Assembly: GCF_024498135.1 (NCBI RefSeq) | Contig: NZ_JANHOH010000002.1 | Span: 744,001-808,000 of the forward strand | Direction: 5' to 3' | DNA: 64,000 bases | From: Mucilaginibacter aquariorum | GTDB lineage: Bacteria; Bacteroidota; Bacteroidia; Sphingobacteriales; Sphingobacteriaceae | Notes under the pieces: model-generated | Database searches by the model: none | What the model saw: the letters and a program-made list of their open reading frames with translations, nothing else | What the model was told of the DNA's origin: nothing | Made by a program: the position numbers and the translations under genes | Shown here: in pieces, positions 46,783-55,692 of the stretch | Layout of the letters: each line of letters begins with the position of its first letter | How positions within the stretch are numbered: the first letter of the stretch is position 1

Positions 46783-46804
46783 GGTATCGCGAATCTTAAT
46801 TAAT

Positions 46805-46869
46805 CTAATTTCGCTATCCTGACGGGTTCGTACCATGATGCCTGTCACAATAACTTATGACGGTGATCA
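46805..46869 (-). promoter_or_regulatory. Tandem Crp/Fnr palindromes upstream of the tiny ORF
   Basis: Perfect palindromes TGATGCCTGTCA (46836-46847) and TGACGGTGATCA (46858-46869), centres 22 bp apart, two helical turns. A weak GAAATTAG box (two mismatches) from 46812 to 46805 is 29.5 bp from the nearer centre. The surrounding 46438-47090 spacer holds no larger gene. Confidence 0.5.
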
Positions 46870-47090
46870 GTTACGGAAAGCTGTTAAAGAAAAGTACTTT
46901 TAAAACAAGCCCTGCAGGTTGAGTCTGGTCGAGCGATCATGGCTGTCAGCATCGTCAGGCAAATATTAGACTCGCACAATAACCGGCATATCCAGCGGAT
47001 CGGGCAGTTAAAACAAACCCTGATTTTCCCATGCGCTAATAACTGAAATTACACAGATCGTCGTGGCCCAGGCGAAATAGTGAAGTGATT

Positions 47091-47375
47091 TTATAAAGCG
47101 GATTTCCAAATCTTAAAACTGTTCTCATAGCTGCCGTCGATATCCCGGATGATCAGTGACAAGTGTTCCCGCCGGACAGGAAAATGCTGGTCGACCGAAC
47201 GATAGATCTGCTGGAGTAAATTTCCGAGGCGGTGTTCTACTTCAAAACGGGAGATAGAGACGATGATTTGGCCTGCCGCAGCCTGAACCGTACCGTTAGT
47301 TGCCAGTTCGCTTCTGATCAACCGGGCAACCGAAGCGCCCAGATCAGCGATTTGAGGAAGTTCAAGTGGGTTCAT
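47091..47375 (-). CDS. Small soluble protein of unknown function
   Basis: 94 residues from the ATG at 47375 (MNPLELPQIADLGASVARLI); an open frame continues up to a GTG at 47483 but that part has no protein-like character. The product is helical with a mid-part IVSISRFEVEHRLGNLLQQIYRSVDQHFP and looks like a compact domain. No family recognised. It lies 254 bases downstream of the alcohol dehydrogenase gene, same strand. Confidence 0.5.
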   Translation of the reverse strand: MNPLELPQIADLGASVARLIRSELATNGTVQAAAGQIIVSISRFEVEHRLGNLLQQIYRSVDQHFPVRREHLSLIIRDIDGSYENSFKIWKSAL

Positions 47376-47628
47376 GTTTGATCCTTTAGCCCCGGCGTTA
47401 AAAATAAGCGGACTGCCGCCGGTTAAAGCCGGATCAAAAACCGAATAGCAGATTTTCTTGTAAAAAGGCCGCGGAGCTGTCACCGGGCTGTAGGTGCTGA
47501 ACCTGATTTGCTGTTAGTAGCCTGAAAAAAGCTTCCCCATCGTACCTCATTCACTAATTAAATGGGCATCCAAATGGCTTTATTTCATGTTTTAGAAGTA
47601 ATGCTGCGCAATAGCAATATAAGCACGG

Positions 47629-48642
47629 TCAAATTTTATCCATAACCAGCACCGCCGCGCCACTGATCTGCCCCGACCTGAATCTGGCAATCGCCTCGTT
47701 TGCCTCTGAGAGCTTGAAGAGCTGGGTTTGTGTATGTATTTCGATATCTTTCAGCACAGAGAAGAAATTCAGCCCGTCCTGCCGGGTAAGGTTGGCGACC
47801 GACTTCAGCGATCGTTCCCCCCATAGCAGATCGTAGGAAAAAGCGGGGATTTCGCTCATATGGATCCCGCCGCAGATCACCTGCCCGCCCTTGTCTACAT
47901 CCTGCAAAGCTTTTGGAACCAGTTCACCGCCGGCGGCAAATATAATAGCCGCATCCAGCTTATCAGGCGCGCTTTCCGAGCTGCCGCCGGTCCAGTATGC
48001 CCCCATTTTACGGGCGAACTGCTGCGCCATGGTATCTCCATCACGTGTAAAAGCAAATACCTTTTTTCCCTGTGCGATGGCGATCTGGATCAGGATATGC
48101 GCTGCGGCACCGAAACCATAAAAGCCGATATTTTTAGCGGCTGGCGCGATCATATGATAAGAGCGGAAGCCGATCAGGCCAGCACAGAGCAGGGGTGCTG
48201 AGCCCGGCTGATGATAGCGCTCGTCGAGTACAAAACAAAAGCGGGCATCAGCCACCGTATACTCCGCGTAACCGCCGTCGATCGTATAACCGGTAAACAA
48301 AGGGTCGTCGCAGAGATTCTCCATACCCTGGAGACAAAATTTACAGCGGCCACAGGTTCGGCCCAGCCAGGGGACGCCGACCAGTTGCCCTAATTCCAGC
48401 CCTTTGACCCCGCTGCCTGTTTTGACAACCGTGCCTACTATCTCATGGCCGAGGATCAGCGGAAGTTTGGGCTGGTCCAGCTCACCGTCAAAAATATGCA
48501 GGTCGGTGCGGCAAATCCCGCAGGCCAGCACTTTTATAAGTACCTGTGTTTTGCCGGGTTGGGGAACAGGAACCTGTTTATATTCCATTGGCTTGCCCGG
48601 TTGGTTCAGTACCATGGCATGCATTTGATCGGGATATTTCAT
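47629..48642 (-). CDS. Zinc-dependent alcohol dehydrogenase (MDR family)
   Basis: 337 residues. Catalytic zinc site CGICRTDLHIFDGEL (Cys37), GHEIVGTVVKTGSGV, the structural zinc loop with four Cys (CGRCKFCLQGMENLCDDP), and the Rossmann part with YGFGAAAHI as nucleotide loop. It resembles AdhA/AdhP-like enzymes that interconvert alcohols and aldehydes with NAD(P). In this context ethanol formation from fermentation is possible, but no aldehyde dehydrogenase was seen nearby. No Crp/Fnr palindrome upstream. ATG start at 48642. Confidence 0.93.
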   Translation of the reverse strand: MKYPDQMHAMVLNQPGKPMEYKQVPVPQPGKTQVLIKVLACGICRTDLHIFDGELDQPKLPLILGHEIVGTVVKTGSGVKGLELGQLVGVPWLGRTCGRCKFCLQGMENLCDDPLFTGYTIDGGYAEYTVADARFCFVLDERYHQPGSAPLLCAGLIGFRSYHMIAPAAKNIGFYGFGAAAHILIQIAIAQGKKVFAFTRDGDTMAQQFARKMGAYWTGGSSESAPDKLDAAIIFAAGGELVPKALQDVDKGGQVICGGIHMSEIPAFSYDLLWGERSLKSVANLTRQDGLNFFSVLKDIEIHTQTQLFKLSEANEAIARFRSGQISGAAVLVMDKI

Positions 48643-48929
48643 TGGCCTTTAAGGTTATCGTCTACAGGTAACAAGCGCCTCACCATTTTGTTATCAAAGT
48701 TACCGGGCGACGCAGCTTCGGTTCACCGTGATCGGAAACACCTGCCATAAATTCCCGGCCAGCATTTTTTGCGGGCTTTCTCCCCGCCCGGTTCCGTTAG
48801 GTTACCGCTCAGTCCTTATCCAGGAAAAGGCATCTCCGCTGCCAATAAAAGAGATCTTTCTAAGAGATTCACGCCATTAACTGAAAGAACTGTGCCACCC
48901 TTACGGAAAGGACCGGGGTCCGTGCCAGT

Positions 48930-49805
48930 TCAAAAGGCTCCTGTTGGCTCCTCAGTCTTTTCATTTTTCAGCTCGGGGGAGGCCGCCGGGTTGTTTAAAC
49001 TGTCCGATAAAGCGGTGTTGTTCAGCTCAAGTCCGGTGAGCTCCCCCCTGAAATATTCATGATCGCCTGTTGGTAGATGCCAGGTCGCTTTAAAGGCAGA
49101 CGGAAGCAGCAGGTCGCCCTGGCGGATATAGTTACCAACGCCGGCCGTCCAGCCATAGGCATGGTAATGGCCATTGTCCGTGTAAAAACGGTCATTCGTC
49201 TCAAAACTCCTGAACAGCCCTTTTTCGTCGAAACGAAACAAACCACTCACGGAGCTATGGCCGTCCCGCATCGTACCTTTTATGGTATGCTCATCCACCT
49301 GTTCCCAACTGGTATAGCTTTGCAGGGCATAAACCGGCAGGATCATTGTTTCAGCGAGCAGTGTAACCAGTTCAGCCTTGTCCATTTTTCTACCGTGGTT
49401 ATCGGAAATTGTTAAACGACCGAATAGACGGATCAGCATGCTGCCTTTTCCATCCTGATATTTATCCCGTGCGCCGAAGTTCAGTAAGCCCCATAACCTG
49501 GTAGCCATCAGTACCAGCCTGGCCGGCTGCGGCACAAAATTAACCTGAAGGAACTCCGTTGGGAACCACTTGCCGCCCGGTCGAAATCTCAGGAAAGTGT
49601 TTTTCCAGATCATGCGACAGCAAACAACCGATTCCTGTCCGGCAAAGCCGCAGATCCGCAGGTGCTGCTGCAGCAATGCGGGCAGTTCCCCGGGCTTCCG
49701 TTCACCGGTGTGCGCCGGCAACAGCAAATACTTATTGGTTTCCGCGGCTAATTCGGCAGCGAACACTGCCTTCAAGGCGGCCGGCCAGAATTTATTTCTT
49801 TTCAT
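48930..49805 (-). CDS. DUF6544-like protein
   Basis: 291 residues, without a clear signal peptide. The middle contains the pattern I associate with DUF6544: FVPQPARLVLMATRLWGLLNF, YQDGKGSMLIRLFGRLTISDN and KAELVTLLAETMILPVYAL, followed by a repeated beta-strand region (GLFRFDEKGLFRSFET, YHAYGWTAGVGNY). Function is unknown. It starts 3 bases after the QueD-like gene ends, so the two form an operon. ATG start at 49805. Confidence 0.7.
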   Translation of the reverse strand: MKRNKFWPAALKAVFAAELAAETNKYLLLPAHTGERKPGELPALLQQHLRICGFAGQESVVCCRMIWKNTFLRFRPGGKWFPTEFLQVNFVPQPARLVLMATRLWGLLNFGARDKYQDGKGSMLIRLFGRLTISDNHGRKMDKAELVTLLAETMILPVYALQSYTSWEQVDEHTIKGTMRDGHSSVSGLFRFDEKGLFRSFETNDRFYTDNGHYHAYGWTAGVGNYIRQGDLLLPSAFKATWHLPTGDHEYFRGELTGLELNNTALSDSLNNPAASPELKNEKTEEPTGAF

Positions 49806-49808
49806 GTG

Positions 49809-50165
49809 TCATTCTCCCTCGTAAATTACCCCGGAGGTCGGGGTTTCTTTTAGTTCAATCCTTTGAAGTCCGGGAATTTTATCCCTGAACTGCCGCCAAA
49901 GCCAGCACGCGACGTTTTCCGCTGTCGGATTCTCCAGGCCGGGTATGCGGTTTAAACAGGAATGATCCAGGCGGTCGATCTCCGGCTGACAGGCCGCCTT
50001 GATCTCGCTGAAATCGGTCACCCAGCCGACGATGTCCTGTATCGGGCCGCTTACAAAAACGGTGAGGTGATACGTATGGCCGTGTAAGGACCGGCATTTA
50101 TGGCCTTCAGGGACATACGGTAAAAAATGTGCGGCGTCAAAAGTAAATTGTTTGTATACGATCAT
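49809..50165 (-). CDS. queD: 6-carboxy/6-pyruvoyl-tetrahydropterin synthase (QueD/PTPS family)
   Basis: 118 residues, cytoplasmic. Zinc ligands are His13 (FDAAHFL), His28 and His30 (SLHGHTYHL); the catalytic Cys is Cys24 in HKCRSLHGH; WVTDFSEIK, LDHSCLN, NPTAENVA and a late ELKET with catalytic Glu complete the fold. It probably makes 6-carboxytetrahydropterin for queuosine, or a pterin cofactor. No other queuosine gene is nearby; the operon partner is the DUF6544-like gene. ATG start at 50165. Confidence 0.92.
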   Translation of the reverse strand: MIVYKQFTFDAAHFLPYVPEGHKCRSLHGHTYHLTVFVSGPIQDIVGWVTDFSEIKAACQPEIDRLDHSCLNRIPGLENPTAENVACWLWRQFRDKIPGLQRIELKETPTSGVIYEGE

Positions 50166-50316
50166 TTGTGTTGCGTTAAGTACAGTCTATCAGGGGACCG
50201 GACGATGCAAACAAAAATGCAGGTTGGCTGGCAGCTGAAAAATGTTCCCGGTCACCGTATGCCGTTTTTTTTTGGTTTTATAGATGGGTTTTGCGGTAGA
50301 AGGTCATTTTCATAAA

Positions 50317-50359
50317 TGACCGGGGTCACTTTTTAGGCCTGCCCAATTACGGATTTTTA
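50317..50359 (+). promoter_or_regulatory. Crp/Fnr class II promoter of usp 50382
   Basis: Perfect palindrome TGACCGGGGTCA at 50317-50328, flanked AA...CTTTTT, and a GATTTTTA box (two mismatches) at 50352-50359; centre-to-box 29.5 bp. Predicted start near 50364, ATG at 50382. Confidence 0.6.
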
Positions 50360-50381
50360 CGGTCAATAAATCAGCACTGTA

Positions 50382-51251
50382 ATGAAAACAATTCTTCTGG
50401 CCACCGATTTCTCAGCAAGCGCAAAAGACGCTGCCCGGTATGGTTTTGACCTGGCCTGCCGGATCAAAGCAAAAGTAATTATCATTAACGCGATGATCAT
50501 CACGGCAGAAGTCCCGCAACCGGGCTTCGCTGCCTGGCCCGGTGGAGAATTCGATAGCCTGCTGCAGGATTACGTCAATGAACTTCAGGACTTCAAAACG
50601 GAGCTGGAATCCGGATTGGCGCCGGACGCTTATCACCCGCCGGTGCAGTGTATCAATGAAGCGGGCAGACTTACCGATGTAATTAGCAAAGCCGTCGCGG
50701 AAAACAACGCCGATCTCGTGGTGATCGGCACGCATATGGGCGGCCTGATGAGTAGTTTGCTGGTGGGGAATCATGCCGGGCAACTGATAGATGCCACGAC
50801 CGGCCCTTTGCTCATTGTTAAACCCGGAACAGTATTTAAACCCGTGAAAAAGATCGCTTTCGCAACCGATTTTAACAACCCGGAAAAAGACCTGGCGATT
50901 ATATATTCCCTGATCCCGTTCGCAAAACTGCTCAATGCCGAGATCCTGCTGGCTCATGTAACCGATCAACAGGAAGAGGAGGAGCAGGACCGGCTGCAGA
51001 AAACGCTGGCCGAATACCTTGTCGAACTTTCCAACCGGGCAGATTATCCGCATATCTACTATCGTCTGATCCATAATGCGAGGACCGAAGCCGGCCTGGT
51101 CTGGCTGTGTGAGCACGGACAGGTCGATATGCTGGCGATGGCACACCATTCCAGAAATATTTTTGCGGAGTATTTCGGCCATAGTCATACCAAGAATATG
51201 AATAAGTTATCGGCCCTGCCATTATTGGTATTTCCGTTGACCGTTGATTGA
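50382..51251 (+). CDS. Tandem universal stress protein
   Basis: 289 residues. First half starts MKTILLATDFSASAKDAARYGFDLA and ends VIGTHMGGLMSSLLVGNHAGQLIDATTGPLLIVKP; second half starts KKIAFATDFNNPEKDLAIIYSL and ends MAHHSRNIFAEYFGHSHTKNMN. It resembles the 31747 protein in the second half (KKIAFATD, AEILLAHVTD, YPHIYYR). First gene of a likely three-gene operon with 51277 and 51452, driven by a class II Crp/Fnr promoter. Confidence 0.92.
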   Translation: MKTILLATDFSASAKDAARYGFDLACRIKAKVIIINAMIITAEVPQPGFAAWPGGEFDSLLQDYVNELQDFKTELESGLAPDAYHPPVQCINEAGRLTDVISKAVAENNADLVVIGTHMGGLMSSLLVGNHAGQLIDATTGPLLIVKPGTVFKPVKKIAFATDFNNPEKDLAIIYSLIPFAKLLNAEILLAHVTDQQEEEEQDRLQKTLAEYLVELSNRADYPHIYYRLIHNARTEAGLVWLCEHGQVDMLAMAHHSRNIFAEYFGHSHTKNMNKLSALPLLVFPLTVD

Positions 51252-51276
51252 TACTTCCACACTTAAACTATTAATT

Positions 51277-51441
51277 ATGAAAATCCCTACCGATAGCGAG
51301 CTGGAAACCGAATTACAGGAAATGTATATGCAGGCCACACATGAACTCGCAGCGCTTTTCAACATCATTCGCACGACTAAGAACGAATTATTTAATTACA
51401 CGGAACCGATCATGTCGCCCGTGCGCAGCCCGAGGGCCTAA
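51277..51441 (+). CDS. Short coiled-coil protein, truncated paralogue of the 28463 protein
   Basis: 54 residues from the ATG at 51277. The pattern DSELETELQEMYMQATHELAALF matches the N-terminal coiled coil of the 129-residue protein at 28074-28463 (DQELEFELQELYLTGKRWMSDMTF), after which it ends early with SPVRSPRA. It is either a trimmed gene or a small functional version. It lies between two Usp genes, 25 bases after one and 10 before the next, so it is in the operon. Confidence 0.6.
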   Translation: MKIPTDSELETELQEMYMQATHELAALFNIIRTTKNELFNYTEPIMSPVRSPRA

Positions 51442-51451
51442 CCTGATACAT

Positions 51452-52297
51452 ATGAGAACCATTGCAGTCTTAACAGATCTTTCCAAAAACGCGGAGCACG
51501 CGACACAGTTCGCTCTGCATATCGCTAAGAAGATGAAAGCGAAAATCCTTTTGTTCCAGGTAAGCAAGGAGCCAGTTGGCAGGCAACTGGTATTGGCGGG
51601 AATGCCTGAAAGTTACCCGGATCATGAACCATCGCTGGCCGAATACGGCAACCGGATGGTCCGCCTGGCAACTGCCCGGACCTTCGCGGACGCTGATGTG
51701 CCGGAAGTGTCGGCTGACCCCGCCAGCACGGAGATCGTTGATGTGATGACGACGATCATGGGGATGGAGGAGATCTGCCTGATCGTTACCGCGCCGGGAA
51801 CAGCGGGCGATCTGGCGGCCTATATACTCAGTGATGAGTGTAACCGGATCATTGACTGGGCAAGGGTACCGGTGCTGCTGGTCCCGGAATCGACCCCGCT
51901 GCGTTACCCCGAAAAGATCGTATTCGCCTCGCAATTGCATGAAGAGGATATTAACGCCGTCGCGGAACTCGGTAGTTTAATGGAAAATTTTGCCGCCGAG
52001 CTGATGGTAGCTCACCTGAATACCGACCCTTCAGACGCAGGCATTCGCCAAAAGGAGGACCAGCTTAACCGTGACCTGTATAAAAAACTTAACTGTGGCG
52101 GGGTTTATTTCCGCAGCATACCGGACCTGGGCCGTAAAAAGAGCTGGGACTGGCTTAACGCCAATAAACGGACGGAGCTACTGGCCGTGATGCAACAGCC
52201 CAGAGAACAGATGAGCAAATTCTTTAAAAGAGGGCAAAACGAATCCGTTACTTACCATCTCACGCTGCCGGTAATGGTGCTGCCTAAAAGGCCGTAA
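51452..52297 (+). CDS. Tandem universal stress protein
   Basis: 281 residues from the ATG at 51452 (MRTIAVLTDLSKNAEHATQFALHIA); the frame runs upstream but only through the previous gene. The first half ends VTAPGTAGDLAAYILSDECNRIIDWARVPVLLVPE, which lacks the Gly-rich nucleotide motif. Second half starts EKIVFASQLHEEDINAVAEL. Third gene of the operon from 50382. Confidence 0.88.
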   Translation: MRTIAVLTDLSKNAEHATQFALHIAKKMKAKILLFQVSKEPVGRQLVLAGMPESYPDHEPSLAEYGNRMVRLATARTFADADVPEVSADPASTEIVDVMTTIMGMEEICLIVTAPGTAGDLAAYILSDECNRIIDWARVPVLLVPESTPLRYPEKIVFASQLHEEDINAVAELGSLMENFAAELMVAHLNTDPSDAGIRQKEDQLNRDLYKKLNCGGVYFRSIPDLGRKKSWDWLNANKRTELLAVMQQPREQMSKFFKRGQNESVTYHLTLPVMVLPKRP

Positions 52298-52416
52298 TAT
52301 AGTGATTCATCTGTACCAGAACCCTGGTTATAACCAACTGATTTACAGCTTATAAAAATTGTAATTACGATAGGTGTCCTTTTAGGTGGCAAGTTATTCT
52401 AACGAGTGTACTTAAC

Positions 52417-52740
52417 ATGAACCTCGCCGCAGCGCTTAATATGTCAGCGCACTATTTGAGTGATATGCTTCGTACGCTGACCGGGCAAAATCCACAGCAG
52501 CATATCCATGCTAAACTGATCGACAAATCCGGGTCTGAATATTTACTACCGCTAAATTTAGTAATTCAAAAGCCTGGGGTACATGGAAGAAGCAAAGCTC
52601 GACTTATTTACCGACTAATAGCAAAGGCGAGAAAAACTAATACAAGCTTGGTGAGGGCAATTGGGGTCCGGTCTAATGCTTATACGACGGCCGTTAAACT
52701 TTATGCCGGCTTACGAAAAAGTAAGTGGCGGCGATTATGA
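52417..52740 (+). pseudogene. Remnant of an AraC-family regulator HTH domain
   Basis: The first about 50 residues (LAAALNMSAHYLSDMLRTLTGQNPQQHIHAKLIDK) match the first HTH of AraC-family regulators that carry SxxYLSDMLxxxTGQxxQQHI; EYLLPLNLVI looks like the continuation. The second HTH and the ligand domain are missing, and from about 52575 the frame has no recognised content. It is a decayed, probably rearranged, gene in a 590-base spacer. Confidence 0.65.
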
Positions 52741-52887
52741 AAATGGATTGAATGCTTTATCCATTAGAAAAATAACATTCATTGATGATAATTGAAATAA
52801 TATTTATTATAAAAAGGATCGATCTTTCCTATAGTTAGAAAAGTAACACTGTGACTGAAGTTTGCTTTCTTGCTTTATAGCCGGAAC

Positions 52888-54210
52888 CTAAAAATTATCA
52901 GACGAAATAATACCGATTACCCAAGCATTAAAATCTACCCCCTCATTAATAACACCTCCGGCCACAATGTTATTTTTAAGCCCTTGAGCGATGAAATAAA
53001 AAGCATCTCCACCACCACCGCCGAAGGTTTTCTGCGATTGAATATCTCCGGAGTCGGTTAATTTAACCAGCCAGCCATCTCCGGTTTGAAAATTGGTGCC
53101 ATTTGTAACGTCGCCATCCTGGCTATTGGTTTGGCCAGCTAATAGGAACCCGCCTTTTTGCATTGCGATTACCGAACTGAAAAGGTCGCCTCCTGTTCCT
53201 CCTGCAGATTTCTGCCAGATCTTTTTGCCACTCATGTCCACCTTAATCACCCATGCGTCATAACGACCGCCATGAAAACCCGCCACATCTCCATTGCTAC
53301 TATAAGTTGTCCCTGCAATTATTATCCCCCTATTTTTATCGAGAGCGAGCGAGTTTCCTTCATCTAACAAAGAGCCACCATATTTCTGTTGGCAAGTAAT
53401 ATTTCCATCTTTATCAACTTTGGCGAGCCAAACATCTCCTTTAGAGATAGGATCACTTTCATAAGGCTGCCCAAAGGTTCCTACAAGCCATAAATTTCCG
53501 TTTTTTTCTTCAACTACCTGTTGAAATCTGTCACTATCTACACTACCAATAGATTTTTCCCACAGCACACTACCTAAATTAGTTAGTTTGCAATACCAAC
53601 CATTATAAGTGCTATTAGTAATCCAAACCTTGCCAGCTAGCACATAATCGCCGGATTTTGTTTGGATAATCGAATTTGCCTGCCGTAACCCGCTATTTGG
53701 AGAATCATTTGGTATAACTTTAGACCATTCTATAACTCCCTGGCTATTCAATTTCACGATCCACAAGGTTGACTGTGTTAACATTAGCCCGGCAAGATCG
53801 CCGTCACTGCTTTCAGAAGATCCGGTGAAGATATAACCCCCATCTTCGGTAGCAGCAATGCCGGTGATCTCATCGCTGTTTGAACCACCGAAGCACTTTG
53901 CCCAAATTTTATTCCCATTTTTATCAATTTTAATGAGAAGGCCGTCGTATAAGCCATGATTACCGAGGATGTCGCCATCGTTGCTTAAAGTTCGGCCGGC
54001 TATAACATAGCTGCCATCTTTTGATGTGGCTATTGCTGTAGCGATGTCCTCTTTTGAACCTCCAAAATTTTTATTAAAATCAGCAGTTTTTAAGTTAGAT
54101 GCTTCAACCTCGCTGACTGTTTTTTTGTCGTTCAGGTGAAGATTTTCTTTTGTACATGATGCCGAAAGAATAATTATAAATGACCAAATAAAAACTAGTG
54201 GATTTTTCAT
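52888..54210 (-). CDS. Lipoprotein with repeated Gly-Gly-Ser/DGD propeller-like blades
   Basis: 440 residues. Signal with lipobox SASC (Cys about 19). The mature part repeats a unit FGGSxxDxxTxIxxTxDGGYIxxGxTxSxDGD about seven times (FGGSKEDIATAIATSKDGSYVIAGRTLSNDGD, FGGSNSDEITGIAATEDGGYIFTGSSESSDGD, SAGGTGGDLFSSVIAMQKGGFLLAGQTNSQDGD and others), as in Bacteroidota surface proteins expected to fold as a beta-propeller. No catalytic motif. ATG start at 54210. Confidence 0.82.
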   Translation of the reverse strand: MKNPLVFIWSFIIILSASCTKENLHLNDKKTVSEVEASNLKTADFNKNFGGSKEDIATAIATSKDGSYVIAGRTLSNDGDILGNHGLYDGLLIKIDKNGNKIWAKCFGGSNSDEITGIAATEDGGYIFTGSSESSDGDLAGLMLTQSTLWIVKLNSQGVIEWSKVIPNDSPNSGLRQANSIIQTKSGDYVLAGKVWITNSTYNGWYCKLTNLGSVLWEKSIGSVDSDRFQQVVEEKNGNLWLVGTFGQPYESDPISKGDVWLAKVDKDGNITCQQKYGGSLLDEGNSLALDKNRGIIIAGTTYSSNGDVAGFHGGRYDAWVIKVDMSGKKIWQKSAGGTGGDLFSSVIAMQKGGFLLAGQTNSQDGDVTNGTNFQTGDGWLVKLTDSGDIQSQKTFGGGGGDAFYFIAQGLKNNIVAGGVINEGVDFNAWVIGIISSDNF

Positions 54211-54438
54211 AAGATAGGGGTTTAAAAATGAGATTTAAAAACTATTGAGATCAACAACATGCATTGTATTAACCTATGCATCTGCTTGTCGTAAGTTTGG
54301 TTTCTTTAAGCCAGCTTTAAAAACCAATTTTATAAATTAGAAAATCATCAGATCGCTTATAGATGAATTAAAGATTGTTCACAATTGAAGATAAATGGAA
54401 CTGAATAATTAAAATATGATAACTTTCATGTTTGCAGC

Positions 54439-54450
54439 TGATTGTTGTCA
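54439..54450. promoter_or_regulatory. Orphan Crp/Fnr palindrome
   Basis: TGATTGTTGTCA, with longer symmetry (GCTGA...TCAGC). It fits no -7 box in the standard registers and lies 229 bases from the nearest start (54210), in a 338-base spacer with no gene. It may be chance. Confidence 0.3.
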
Positions 54451-54548
54451 GCAAAGAAGTGACAATTAAAGGTAAATTAAATACTTTCAGGAGGTCATTT
54501 CCACTGATGGTACCAACGACCTACACATTTGACTAAACTCAAGTTATT

Positions 54549-55658
54549 TTAAAGAGGCGATATCTTTCGTATATATCTGAAATACTGTTCAGATATATAG
54601 ATGTCGTTGTTGTGAACGGCAATTTGGCTGATAGCACCAAACCGCGCCGAAAGTGCCGGTCCGTTAACATTGCCGAACGTTTGAGAACCTGCAATGGTTG
54701 TCACCTGATGAGTAGTTAAATCTATAGAACGGACAGCAAAGCCGTCTGCAACAACTAAAGTGTTACTATCAGCAACTGCTATATCCTGCAGCGATGTAAA
54801 TTTAGCGTTACTGCCAATTCCGTCGGCAAAACCTTTGGTAGAACCCGCGATAGTACTTACAGTGCCATCAGGGGTGATCTTTCTGATGCGAAAGTTATAG
54901 AAATCGGTAACATATAAATTGCCATCATCATCTATAGCGATGTTTGTAGGGCGATTAAACGTTGCATCAGCGCCTTTCCCATCTTTATACCCTGTTCTTA
55001 GTGTTTGGCCAGCAAATTCGGTTGTTATGCTGTTTGTGGCACGTTTGATAATGGTATTAGCATTTCCGTCAATTAAATAAATCGTCCCATCTGAGGCAAC
55101 AGCAAAATCATAAATACTAATAAATACATATGGTATTCTGGCACCATTTATTCCAATTCTGCAAAATTCGAGACGCGGCTGTATTTGGTCATCAAGCGTA
55201 ATTCTCCTGATTTTTTGGTTGTTGGGTTTCGAGCCATATTCCAGAAAATATACCGAACCATCACTTGTAGAAGTTATTGCGCCAGGGCTATTAAGTTGTT
55301 TAAATACAAGGGTACTTACTAAACCTTCAGGCGAAATTTTTCTGATGTTGCTGTAATGTCCAACGGTGCTTAAATTAGCCCCATCAGTGATATAAAGAGC
55401 CCCTGTTGGCGTCGAGGTGATGCCATACGGTGATGCGAATTTAGCCAATAGCCGCGGGCCGTCTGTAAATCCGTACTCTTGATTTTCAACACCTGCATAC
55501 AAAGAAACTACTAACGGCCCCGTGAATTTACCCATGGCGGCGGAAACCACTTCTTTTGCATTTTCATTGGTGTTTATCTGTTCCTTTTTGCATGAGTATA
55601 TGGAAAGTAAAGTTGCGATCCATAGGATGGCAACAAGGGCACTTTTTAATATTTTCAT
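54549..55658 (-). CDS. NHL-repeat (beta-propeller) lipoprotein 3
   Basis: 369 residues. Lipobox YSC (Cys about 23) then KKEQ. NHL blades: VSLYAGVENQEYGFTDG, LYITDGANLSTVGHYSNIRKISPEGLVSTL, NLYVTDFYNFRIRKITPDGTVSTIAGS and TIAGSQTFGNVNGP. Related to the tandem pair at 40502-42700 but more divergent. Probably a surface-exposed binding protein. ATG start at 55658. Confidence 0.85.
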   Translation of the reverse strand: MKILKSALVAILWIATLLSIYSCKKEQINTNENAKEVVSAAMGKFTGPLVVSLYAGVENQEYGFTDGPRLLAKFASPYGITSTPTGALYITDGANLSTVGHYSNIRKISPEGLVSTLVFKQLNSPGAITSTSDGSVYFLEYGSKPNNQKIRRITLDDQIQPRLEFCRIGINGARIPYVFISIYDFAVASDGTIYLIDGNANTIIKRATNSITTEFAGQTLRTGYKDGKGADATFNRPTNIAIDDDGNLYVTDFYNFRIRKITPDGTVSTIAGSTKGFADGIGSNAKFTSLQDIAVADSNTLVVADGFAVRSIDLTTHQVTTIAGSQTFGNVNGPALSARFGAISQIAVHNNDIYISEQYFRYIRKISPL

Positions 55659-55672
55659 AACAATGAGCTTAA

Positions 55673-55692
55673 GTCATATTTAAAAATATGAC
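55673..55692. promoter_or_regulatory. Inverted repeat upstream of NHL lipoprotein 3
   Basis: Perfect 9-bp inverted repeat GTCATATTT-AA-AAATATGAC beginning 15 bases upstream of the ATG (55658). It could be an operator or an mRNA hairpin; it does not match the spacing of the Crp/Fnr palindromes. Confidence 0.4.

Noticed and set aside
51341..51451. N-terminal extension of the 51452 Usp frame
   Set aside because: Overlaps the 51277 ORF in another frame; the Usp family start is clearly at the ATG at 51452.
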